From the NCBI GenBank assembly GCA_964348115.1, contig CAYGBY010000216.1, positions 1 through 5,845 of the forward strand: a DNA stretch of 5,845 bases. Reading direction: 5' to 3'. Source of the stretch: Azophilus sp964348115 (GTDB taxonomy: Bacteria; Pseudomonadota; Gammaproteobacteria; Pseudomonadales; Azotimanducaceae). Positions 1 to 5,794 of this stretch are shown piece by piece. Both the position numbers and the translations under genes were made by a program. Each line of letters opens with the position of its first letter. The first letter of the stretch is position 1. The notes below the pieces were generated by a model, which ran no database searches, was not told the DNA's origin, and saw only the letters and a list, made by a program, of their open reading frames with translations.

Positions 1-404
1 AAGTTGGTCAGAACCTGCCCGCTGGCCTGCAGATCCTCCAGGCGGCCCAGCAGGTCGTCCCCGTCTATGTAGGCCACCCTCGCGTCCACCCCCACCTCGG
101 CGAGGATTTTCTCCACCTGCTCCGCCATGCCCCGCGGGTTCAGGCCGCCGGCGTTGGAGACGATCTTGATGCCCCGCTTCACGCAATCCCCCGCCACGTC
201 CCGCACCTGTTTGAGGAAGGTGCCGACATAGCCTAGATGCTTGCCGCGGGTCTCCCGTTGGGTGTGCAGGATGGACATGGTGAGTTCGGCCAGGTAGTCC
301 CCGGTGAGCACATCGATGGGGCCGCCGTCAATCATTTCCCGGGCCGCGGCCAAGCGGTCCCCGTAGTAGCCGCTGCAGTTGCCGATGCGTATGGTTTCGC
401 TCAT
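1..404 (-). CDS. atuA: AtuA-family (DUF1446) protein, N-terminal part, cut by the window edge
   Basis: The reading frame starts at ATG 404-402 and stays open to position 1, giving 134 residues. The family is several hundred residues long, so most of the protein lies outside the window. I recognise the family from conserved N-terminal blocks: IRIGNCSGYYGDR (residues 5-17), GPIDVLTGDYLAELTM (28-43), KIVSNAGGLNPRG (80-92) and VAYIDGDD (110-117). AtuA is the first gene of the Pseudomonas acyclic terpene utilization cluster and is required there, but its biochemical step is not established, and relatives occur beside many acyl-CoA carboxylase operons. The start lies 6 nt past the hydratase stop, with only a GAGG (complement of 416-419) 11 nt upstream, so translation is probably coupled to the hydratase. 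There is no signal peptide or membrane segment in the visible part. Family assignment is firm; the symbol is by family, and orthology to Pseudomonas atuA is inference. Confidence 0.85.
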   Translation of the reverse strand, partial: MSETIRIGNCSGYYGDRLAAAREMIDGGPIDVLTGDYLAELTMSILHTQRETRGKHLGYVGTFLKQVRDVAGDCVKRGIKIVSNAGGLNPRGMAEQVEKILAEVGVDARVAYIDGDDLLGRLEDLQASGQVLTN

Positions 405-410
405 GGCGTT

Positions 411-1235
411 CTATGCCTCGTTCGATGCTGAACCTCCGCCCTGGGCGGGCGGGCGGTTGGAAAGCGGCTTGACCCAAGCCGGCTTGCGTTTCTCGCGGAA
501 GGCGGCCATGCCTTCGGCGGCCTCCTCGGAGCGGAACATGCGCGCGCTCCACTCGCCGGTGACATCGAAGCCGACTTGGCGGGAGAATTGCGGCACCCGG
601 CGCACCAGCTTCTTGCATTCGGCCACCGCCGCCGGGCCGCCCAGCCGGATCATCTCGATCTCCTCCTGCACCGCGTCCGCCAGCGCCCCTTGGGGCGTCG
701 CCCGATGGGCCAGGCCCAGGGCCACCGCCTCCGCGCCGTTGAAGCGCCGGCCGGTGAGGAACAAACGCATGGCGTTGTGGACGCCCAGCTTCGGCAGGCA
801 AACCACGGAGATGACCGCCGGAATGACGCCGATGCGCACTTCGCTGAAGCTGCACTGGGCTTCCTCGGCAATGACGACGAGATCCGCCGCGCCAACCAAG
901 CCCAACCCGCCGGCGAAGGCGGCGCCGTTGACCGCGGCGATGACCGGCTTGGGACTGTCCAGCAAGGCGTTCAGCACATCCGGGTAGGCAACGCTGCGCT
1001 GGCCATCGACGATCTGCCCAGGCGGGCTTTTCAGATCCGCCCCGGCGCAGAACGCCGGCGGTGCGCCGGTAAGCACGATGACCCGCACCGCATCGTCCGC
1101 CAAGGCGGCTGCGATGTGGCCGAACAGTTCATTCACCAACACCGCCGACAGGGCGTTGCGGCTTTCCGGCCGGTTCAAGGTGATCCAGGCGGCGCCCTGG
1201 CGCAGGTCGTATTTCGTGGCTTCGGTTGCGGCCAT
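411..1235 (-). CDS. Enoyl-CoA hydratase/isomerase (crotonase) family protein, AtuE/LiuC-like
   Basis: A 274-residue cytoplasmic crotonase-fold protein, of normal family length. Visible landmarks are NRPESRNALS (21-30), the first oxyanion-hole segment FCAGADL (62-68), the second oxyanion-hole segment NGAAFAGGLGL (103-113), FSEVRIGVIPAVIS (130-143), and the C-terminal EGMAAFREKRKPAW (241-254) typical of hydratases. Of the two catalytic glutamates of classical enoyl-CoA hydratase, the second is present (E132), while the first position is glycine (G112). From memory, LiuC/AtuE-type glutaconyl-CoA hydratases share the GLGL and PAVIS patterns. The inferred role is hydration of the unsaturated dicarboxyl-CoA product of the carboxylase encoded just upstream. 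I chose the start at 1235 because AAGGAG sits 6 nt before it. An in-frame ATG at 1310 would add 25 Arg-rich residues and overlap the alpha-subunit gene. The stop is TAG. The family is sure; the exact substrate is not. Confidence 0.9.
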   Translation of the reverse strand: MAATEATKYDLRQGAAWITLNRPESRNALSAVLVNELFGHIAAALADDAVRVIVLTGAPPAFCAGADLKSPPGQIVDGQRSVAYPDVLNALLDSPKPVIAAVNGAAFAGGLGLVGAADLVVIAEEAQCSFSEVRIGVIPAVISVVCLPKLGVHNAMRLFLTGRRFNGAEAVALGLAHRATPQGALADAVQEEIEMIRLGGPAAVAECKKLVRRVPQFSRQVGFDVTGEWSARMFRSEEAAEGMAAFREKRKPAWVKPLSNRPPAQGGGSASNEA

Positions 1236-1241
1236 GCTGGT

Positions 1242-1247
1242 CTCCTT
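1242..1247 (-). promoter_or_regulatory. Ribosome binding site of the hydratase gene
   Basis: The minus strand reads AAGGAG here, 6 nt before the ATG at 1235-1233. It lies in the 34-nt gap after the alpha-subunit stop. It decides the start of the hydratase in favour of 1235 over the in-frame ATG at 1310. Confidence 0.8.
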
Positions 1248-1269
1248 CGTCAAGGTCTTCGCCGGCTGG

Positions 1270-3285
1270 CTAGCGCGGCGCCGCCGCGTCCGGCGCAATC
1301 TCCCCGGCATCGGCAGCCAAAGTGACCAACAGCTCGCCGTTCTGCACTTGGTCGCCGGCGCTTACATGCACGGCCACCACCGCGCCATCCATGGGGGCGG
1401 TGATGCGGTGCTCCATTTTCATGGCCTCCAGAATAATGAGCAATTGACCCTTGGCGACTGTCTGGCCAGCCTCCACCGCCGTGGAGAGAACAGCGCCCGG
1501 CATGGGCGCCGTCAGGGCGCCGTCGGCGCCGGCCGCGCCGGGCGCCGGGTAGCGGGGCAACTCCACCAGGGTGAGGCCGCCGGCGTCGGTCTGCACAAAC
1601 CAGCGATCGCCGCGTTGGTGTACTTGGAATGACAGCCGGCAGCCATCCAAGGTCGCCTCCACCAACCCCTCCCCGCAGGCATGGGGCCGCACCAGCATTT
1701 CCTGGTCCTCCACGCGCACCTGAAAGGCGCCGTCCCGCCGTGACTGGTAGGCAACGCACAAGGTCTCGCCTGCAGCCAGGAACGCCAGCTTCTGCCAAGG
1801 CATGGTGGAGTTGCGCCAGCCGCTCGGCAGGGTACGCCCCACCTTGGCCCTGGCGCGGCGCCGGGCTTGGCCTTCCAGGACCACGGCCGCCGCCGCCTCG
1901 CGGCGCTGCTGCGGCCTGAGGGCGCGGGTGCGTGGCGGGTTGACCCGGGCGATGAAGTCCGTTGTGGTGTCCCCAGCCAGAAACGCCTCCGTGCGCAGGG
2001 CGGCCACCAGAAAGTCCCGGTTGGTGGTGAGCCCATGAATCTGCGTGGTCTCCAAGGCCCGCGCCAAGCGGCTGGCGGCCTCCCGCCGGGTGGGACCCTT
2101 GGCGATGACTTTGGCGATCATCGGATCAAACTCAATGCTGATGGCGCTGCCGGACTCCACCCCGGAATCGAACCGCGCCCGGCCGATGGCGGAGGGCCGC
2201 CAAACCTCCACCAAGCCAGGCGCGGGCAGAAAGCCGTTGGCCGGATCTTCCGCATACAGCCGCGCCTCGATGGCGCAGCCTTGGATGCGCAGATCCGCCT
2301 GGGAGAAGGACAGAGCCTCCCCTTCAGCGACGCGGATCTGCTCACGCACCAGATCCTGGCCGATGATGGCCTCCGTGACCGGGTGCTCCACCTGCAGGCG
2401 GGCGTTGACCTCCAGGAAGTGGAAGTCGTCATCCTGCAGCAGGAACTCCACGGTGCCTGCAGAGGAGTAGCCGAGCTTTTGCGCCGCGGCGATGGCGGCG
2501 GCGCCGAGCCGCTCGCGCAGCGCCGGGGTGACGGCTGGCGAGGGCGCTTCCTCAATGACTTTCTGATGGCGGCGCTGAATGGAGCACTCCCGCTCGAAGC
2601 AGTGCACTAGATTGCCGTGCCGATCGCCCAGGATCTGCATCTCCACATGGCGGGCGCGGTCCAGCCACTTCTCCAGAAACAGGGTGTCGTCAGCGAAGGC
2701 GGCCCCAGCCTCGCGGCGGGCGCCGGCGATGGCCGCCTGCAGGCCCGCTTCGTCCGCCACCACCCGCATGCCACGCCCGCCGCCGCCGGCCGCCGCCTTC
2801 ACCAGCACCGGATAGCCGATTTGCGCGGCGCTGCGGGCGGGATCCACGCCCTCAGCCAGCTCGATGGCGCTGAGGGTCGGCACGCCCGCCTCCCGCATCA
2901 ACTGCTTGGCGGACAGCTTGTCGCCCATTTGGGCGATGACCTCCGGCGCGGGACCCAGCCACTTCAGCCCGGCATCCAGCACAGCCGCCGCGAAAGCCGC
3001 ATTTTCGGATAGGAAGCCATAGCCCGGATGCACCGCGTCCGCCCCGGAACGGCGGCAGGCATCGATCAGCTTGCCGCTGTCCAGGTAGGTTTGCCGGGCT
3101 GTGCGTCCGCCCAAGGCGATGGCGCTGGCCGCCTCCCGCACGAAGGGCGCCTCGGCATCGCCATCCGCGTAAACAGCCACCGTGCCAATGCCCATGTCAT
3201 GGGCGGTGCGGATGATGCGGCGGGCGATTTCGCCGCGGTTGGCTATCAGCAGGCGGCGAATGGGCCGAACCTCTACATGCGCCAT
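1270..3285 (-). CDS. Acyl-CoA carboxylase alpha subunit (biotin carboxylase + biotin carrier), MCC/GCC type
   Basis: A 671-residue subunit that carboxylates its own biotin with ATP and bicarbonate, then hands the carboxyl group to the beta subunit. Domains in order: biotin carboxylase N-domain from RRLLIANRGEIARRI (about 10-120); ATP-grasp (about 120-330) with glycine-rich KAAAGGGGRGM (163-173); biotin carboxylase C-domain (about 335-450); a poorly conserved linker/BT region (about 450-585); and a biotinyl domain (about 590-657). Residues matching the E. coli AccC active site, with a constant offset of four, are K242, E280, E292, N294, R296 and R342, so the enzyme looks intact. The biotin-accepting lysine is K623 in EAMKMEH, preceded by PMPG at 594-597. 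Length and architecture fit 3-methylcrotonyl-, geranyl- or propionyl-CoA carboxylase alpha subunits. This subunit does not set acyl specificity. The gene overlaps the beta gene by 13 nt, has AAGGAG 8 nt before its ATG, and ends in TAG. Confidence 0.95.
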   Translation of the reverse strand: MAHVEVRPIRRLLIANRGEIARRIIRTAHDMGIGTVAVYADGDAEAPFVREAASAIALGGRTARQTYLDSGKLIDACRRSGADAVHPGYGFLSENAAFAAAVLDAGLKWLGPAPEVIAQMGDKLSAKQLMREAGVPTLSAIELAEGVDPARSAAQIGYPVLVKAAAGGGGRGMRVVADEAGLQAAIAGARREAGAAFADDTLFLEKWLDRARHVEMQILGDRHGNLVHCFERECSIQRRHQKVIEEAPSPAVTPALRERLGAAAIAAAQKLGYSSAGTVEFLLQDDDFHFLEVNARLQVEHPVTEAIIGQDLVREQIRVAEGEALSFSQADLRIQGCAIEARLYAEDPANGFLPAPGLVEVWRPSAIGRARFDSGVESGSAISIEFDPMIAKVIAKGPTRREAASRLARALETTQIHGLTTNRDFLVAALRTEAFLAGDTTTDFIARVNPPRTRALRPQQRREAAAAVVLEGQARRRARAKVGRTLPSGWRNSTMPWQKLAFLAAGETLCVAYQSRRDGAFQVRVEDQEMLVRPHACGEGLVEATLDGCRLSFQVHQRGDRWFVQTDAGGLTLVELPRYPAPGAAGADGALTAPMPGAVLSTAVEAGQTVAKGQLLIILEAMKMEHRITAPMDGAVVAVHVSAGDQVQNGELLVTLAADAGEIAPDAAAPR

Positions 3286-4904
3286 GTGCCGAACTCCTTG
3301 GTGCCCTCCACCTTGTTGTTGTGGCAGGCGGACAGGGACATGGCGATGACGTTGCGGGTGTCACGCGGGTCGATCATGCCGTCGTCGGAGACCCGGGAGG
3401 TGGCGTACAGGCCCTTGGAGCGCTCCTCCGCCCAATGCTCCGCCACGGCGGCCCGCTTGGCGTCCGCCGCCTCGTCGAACTCCAGGCCGCGGCGCTTGGC
3501 GGCGGCGCGGCCGACGATGCTCATCACCCCAGCCATTTGCTTTGGCCCCATGACCGCAATCTTGGCGAAGGGCCAGATGTAGGTGAAGCGCGGCCCATAG
3601 GCGCGTCCGCTCATGCCGTAGTTGCCGGCGCCGTAGGAGGCGGCGGTGACGATGGTGATGTGCGGCACCGTGGAATTGGACACCGCGTTGATCATCTTGG
3701 AGCCGTTCTTGGTGATGCCGCGCTGCTCGAAGTCCGTGCCGACGATGAAGCCGGTGATGTTGTGCAGGAACAGCAGGGGCACGTCTATCTGGTTGCATAG
3801 CTGGATGAACTGCGCCGCCTTCTCCGAGGACTCCGAGAACAGGGCGCCATTGTTGCCCAGTATGCCTAGGGGATAGCCGTGCACATGCGCCCAGCCGCAC
3901 ACCAGCGTGGGGCCGTACAGGGGCTTGAACTCCTCGAAGCAGGAGCCGTCCACGATGCGGGCGATGAGTTCGCGCATGTCAAAGGGGGAACGCAGATCTT
4001 TGGCCACCAGCCCCAGCAGGTCCTCCGCATCGTAGCGCGGCTCGGCGAAGTCCGGGTTCGGCTGCGGTCCCCACTTGCGCCAGTTCAGGTGCGCCACCAC
4101 TTCCCGGCACATGCGGATGCCGTCCAGCTCATCCCGGGCCAGATAGTCCCCAAGGCCGGATGTCTGCGTGTGCATTTCCGCCCCGCCCAGGCTTTCTTCA
4201 TCCGCGTCCTCGCCAGTGGCCATCTTGACCAGGGGCGGGCCGCCCAAGAACACGCGGGACTGCCGGCGAATGAAGATGTTGTAGTCGCTCATGCCCGGCT
4301 GATAGGCCCCGCCGGCGGTGGATGCGCCAAACACCAAGGAGATGGTGGGAATGCGCATCTTGGAGAGTTCGCTGATCTCATAGAACAGGCGGCCGGATTC
4401 GGCGAAGTGATCCGTCTCCCGGCGAATGGCGGCCTCCGGATCCTCCCCGGACTCGCCGCGCAAGTCCGCCCCGGCGGACTCCACGAACTGCACATAGGGC
4501 AGGCGGTTGATGCGGGCGATCTCCAGTCCGCGCATCAGCTTCTTGGCGTTGAACGGGTTGAAGGCGCCCGCGCGCACGGAAGGGTCATGGCCGAGGATGA
4601 CGCACTCCACATCCTCGATGACGCCGATGCCGACGACGAAGCCGGAGCCCACCGCATAGGCGGAGCGCCAAGCCGCCAGGGGACTAATCTCTAGAAAGGG
4701 CGAGTCTCGGTCCAGCACCAGGGCGATGCGCTCCCGGATGGGCATCTTGCCCCGCGCCGCCAGCCGCGCCCGCGCCTCCGGCCCGCCGCCCTCGGCCGCT
4801 TCGTCGAGCAGCGCCTGGATTTCCGCCAAGGCCTCAAGCATGTCCCGCCTGTTCTGCTGAAAGGCTGCATCACTTGTGTCCAGCCTTGTCTCCAGCACCG
4901 CCAT
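3273..4904 (-). CDS. Acyl-CoA carboxylase beta subunit (carboxyltransferase), MCC/GCC superfamily
   Basis: A 543-residue carboxyltransferase that moves the carboxyl group from carboxybiotin to an acyl-CoA; in this class the holoenzyme is usually alpha6-beta6. The N-domain shows RGKMPIRERIALVLD (51-65), VQFVESAGADL (138-148) and the oxyanion segment FGASTAGGAYQPGMSDY (192-208). The C-domain shows TLVCGWAHVHGYPLGILGNN (333-352), LFLHNITGFIVG (378-389), SYGAGNYGMSGRAYGPRF (423-440) and IAVMGPKQMAGVMSIV (449-464). The overall pattern is closest to 3-methylcrotonyl-CoA and geranyl-CoA carboxylases, not propionyl-CoA carboxylase. Two oddities against family sequences as I remember them are a loop at about 149-170 that seems 9 or more residues longer, and GPKQMAG (453-459) where MCC/GCC have GGEQAA-like residues. 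Specificity therefore remains open. The start at 4904 is supported by AAGGGAG (complement of 4911-4917) 6 nt upstream. It is the first gene of the operon and ends in TAG. Confidence 0.92.
   Translation of the reverse strand: MAVLETRLDTSDAAFQQNRRDMLEALAEIQALLDEAAEGGGPEARARLAARGKMPIRERIALVLDRDSPFLEISPLAAWRSAYAVGSGFVVGIGVIEDVECVILGHDPSVRAGAFNPFNAKKLMRGLEIARINRLPYVQFVESAGADLRGESGEDPEAAIRRETDHFAESGRLFYEISELSKMRIPTISLVFGASTAGGAYQPGMSDYNIFIRRQSRVFLGGPPLVKMATGEDADEESLGGAEMHTQTSGLGDYLARDELDGIRMCREVVAHLNWRKWGPQPNPDFAEPRYDAEDLLGLVAKDLRSPFDMRELIARIVDGSCFEEFKPLYGPTLVCGWAHVHGYPLGILGNNGALFSESSEKAAQFIQLCNQIDVPLLFLHNITGFIVGTDFEQRGITKNGSKMINAVSNSTVPHITIVTAASYGAGNYGMSGRAYGPRFTYIWPFAKIAVMGPKQMAGVMSIVGRAAAKRRGLEFDEAADAKRAAVAEHWAEERSKGLYATSRVSDDGMIDPRDTRNVIAMSLSACHNNKVEGTKEFGTWRM
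3294..3299 (-). promoter_or_regulatory. Ribosome binding site of the alpha-subunit gene, inside the beta gene
   Basis: The minus strand reads AAGGAG, 8 nt upstream of the ATG at 3285-3283. It lies within the last codons of the beta-subunit gene, whose TAG is at 3275-3273. A strong internal site plus a 13-nt gene overlap suggests coupled translation, suiting two subunits needed in equal amounts. Confidence 0.75.
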
Positions 4905-4955
4905 GGTTCACTCCCTTGCCCATGATCGTTCCCGCGCAAGGGCGCTAAGCTACCA

Positions 4956-4995
4956 GATTGCTGCGACGGTCTCTAAATTTTTGTGCAATCATTGC
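4956..4995. promoter_or_regulatory. Candidate operator: GCAAT-C-ATTGC palindrome plus a third half-site
   Basis: Positions 4985-4995 read GCAATCATTGC, a perfect 5-bp inverted repeat around one base. A further ATTGC (4957-4961, within GATTGC) forms a second inverted pair with GCAATC at 4985-4990. The sites sit 81-91 bp (palindrome) and 43-48 bp (half-site) before the first codon of the beta gene, in the AT-rich patch, which is a sensible place for a repressor or activator. In Pseudomonas the TetR-type repressor AtuR binds inverted repeats upstream of atuA, but I cannot say these are the same motif, and no regulator gene is visible here. Confidence 0.35.
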
Positions 4996-5023
4996 TTGTG
5001 AGGCCCTAGGCGGCCAGCAAGCA
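4993..5023. repeat. Imperfect inverted repeat (hairpin potential)
   Basis: TGCTTG at 4993-4998 pairs with CAAGCA at 5018-5023, and an inner GGCC (5002-5005) pairs with GGCC (5012-5015) around a 6-nt loop. The two sides between these blocks are unequal (3 and 2 nt). It overlaps the end of the GCAAT palindrome. No T-run follows on either side, so it does not look like an intrinsic terminator. Its role is unknown and it may be chance. Confidence 0.3.
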
Positions 5024-5049
5024 CAGGAACAGCGGACGATCGCACCTGG

Positions 5050-5100
5050 CTAGTGTGCTGTCCCGCAAGTAAGTGGGTTTTAGTCGCAGGCCGTTTTGGC
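5050..5100. repeat. Relic end of an IS630-like insertion sequence (copy A)
   Basis: Begins CTAGTGTGCTGTCCCG and ends TTTTGGC, matching the repeat at 5791-5838 in the same orientation. The first 16 bases agree at 14 positions, and both share a central AGTCG and the closing TTTTGGC, with about 3 nt of length difference. Read on the minus strand the last codons give G-T-A-H-stop, parallel to G-T-Q-H-stop of copy B. An in-frame TAA further in and the absence of transposase sequence beyond about 5100 show it is a decayed fragment. IS630 itself is known to insert at the TA of CTAG, which fits the CTAG at this edge. Confidence 0.5.
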
Positions 5101-5141
5101 TCCCGGCAAGGCGCGACGGCGCCCTGTGGCGGGCCCCACGC

Positions 5142-5148
5142 AAGGAGG
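5142..5148 (+). promoter_or_regulatory. Ribosome binding site of the GST gene
   Basis: AAGGAGG, a near-perfect Shine-Dalgarno sequence, 7 nt before the ATG at 5156. It settles the start against the upstream in-frame TTG at 5096, which would add 20 residues unlike any GST N-terminus. Confidence 0.85.
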
Positions 5149-5155
5149 AACACAC

Positions 5156-5794
5156 ATGAAACTCTACCACTGCCCGGACGCCCGTTCCCTACGCCCGCTG
5201 TGGACTCTGGAGGAGATGGGCCTGGACTATGAACTGGTGGACATGGAGTTTCCGCCGCGGTTCACCTTCCCAGGCTACCTGGACATCAATCCCCTGGGCA
5301 CGGTGCCCACGTTCATCGATGGGGATCTGACCATGACCGAGTCCTCCGGCATCTGCCACTACCTTGTGGAGAAGTACGGCCCCACGAACCTGGCTGTGCC
5401 GCCCAGCGACCCCGAATATGGCGAGTATCTAAACTGGCTGTATCGCAGCGACGCCACCCTGACCTTCCCGCAGACCCTGGTGCTGCGCTACACCCGCCTG
5501 GAGCCGGAAGAGCGGCGCCAGCCGCAAGTGGCCGAAGACTACGCCATCTGGTACCACGCGCGCCTGCGCTGCGTGGAGATCAGCCTCCAGGGCCGCGAAC
5601 ATCTGGTGGCGAACCGCTTCACCATTGCCGACATCGCCGTAGGCTACGCCCTCTTTCTGGGCATCTCCCTAGGGCTGGATGCGCGCTACAAGCCCAGAAC
5701 CAAGGCCTACCTGCAGCGTTTGATGGCCCGCGAAGGCTTCCAGCGCGCCCGCACCAAGCAGGCGCCGAGCGCAGCCGGCCTGCCGTGGCGCTAG
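5156..5794 (+). CDS. Glutathione S-transferase family protein
   Basis: A 212-residue cytosolic GST, of normal length. The N-terminal thioredoxin-like domain (about 1-78) begins MKLYHCPDARSLRPLWTLEE and carries NPLGTVP (45-51) with the cis-proline P51, and TESSGICHYL (61-70), whose E62-S63 bind the gamma-glutamyl part of glutathione. The helical domain (about 88-200) carries FTIADI (155-160), the N-capping box of the GST fold with D159. In beta-class GSTs a cysteine stands at residue 10; here that position appears to be R10 and S11 is kept, so S11 is the likelier thiol-activating residue. The substrate cannot be told: detoxification, thiol exchange or a dedicated catabolic step are all possible. 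It is read away from the carboxylase operon. Its TAG stop lies in the CTAG at the edge of an IS630-like element, so the last residues or the stop may have been set by that insertion. Confidence 0.92.
   Translation: MKLYHCPDARSLRPLWTLEEMGLDYELVDMEFPPRFTFPGYLDINPLGTVPTFIDGDLTMTESSGICHYLVEKYGPTNLAVPPSDPEYGEYLNWLYRSDATLTFPQTLVLRYTRLEPEERRQPQVAEDYAIWYHARLRCVEISLQGREHLVANRFTIADIAVGYALFLGISLGLDARYKPRTKAYLQRLMAREGFQRARTKQAPSAAGLPWR

Larger units (their letters stand above)
4905..5155. promoter_or_regulatory. Divergent intergenic region between the carboxylase operon and the GST gene
   Basis: About 250 bp with no supportable gene on either strand. It must carry the start signals of the leftward operon and perhaps of the rightward GST. 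It holds a short AT-rich patch (about 4973-4993) that stands out in GC-rich surroundings, a small palindrome within it, an imperfect hairpin (4993-5023) and an insertion-sequence relic (5050-5100). On the minus strand TTGCAC (complement of 4983-4988) resembles a -35 box, but no good -10 box lies at 16-18 nt, so I do not call a specific promoter. Confidence 0.5.

Noticed and set aside
1236..1310. Upstream ATG at 1310 as hydratase start
   Set aside because: It would add 25 Arg-rich residues not seen in the family and overlap the alpha gene; the ATG at 1235 has a strong Shine-Dalgarno sequence.
576..1325. Open frame of 249 codons on the plus strand
   Set aside because: It is opposite the hydratase gene with low-complexity Arg/Ala/Gly-rich translation and no family match I recognise.
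1867..2610. Open frame of 247 codons on the plus strand
   Set aside because: It is opposite the alpha-subunit gene, whose catalytic residues are all in place in the other frame.
3879..4694. Long open frame (271 codons) on the plus strand
   Set aside because: It lies opposite the well-conserved beta-subunit gene, has no recognisable family and no good Shine-Dalgarno sequence. It is an antisense shadow typical of GC-rich DNA.
4960..4990. Sigma-70 promoter for the leftward operon starting from TTGCAC
   Set aside because: The -35-like box is fair but there is no acceptable -10 at the right distance, so I did not call it.
4993..5023. Intrinsic terminator
   Set aside because: The hairpin is imperfect and no T-run follows it on either strand; no gene ends near it.
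5096..5155. TTG at 5096 as GST start
   Set aside because: The extension does not resemble a GST N-terminus and lies partly in the insertion-sequence relic; ATG 5156 has AAGGAGG 7 nt upstream.
5100..5155. Structured leader or riboswitch ahead of the GST gene
   Set aside because: Several short GC stems can be drawn (for example GGCGC/GCGCC), but this is expected in such GC-rich sequence and matches no riboswitch class I know.
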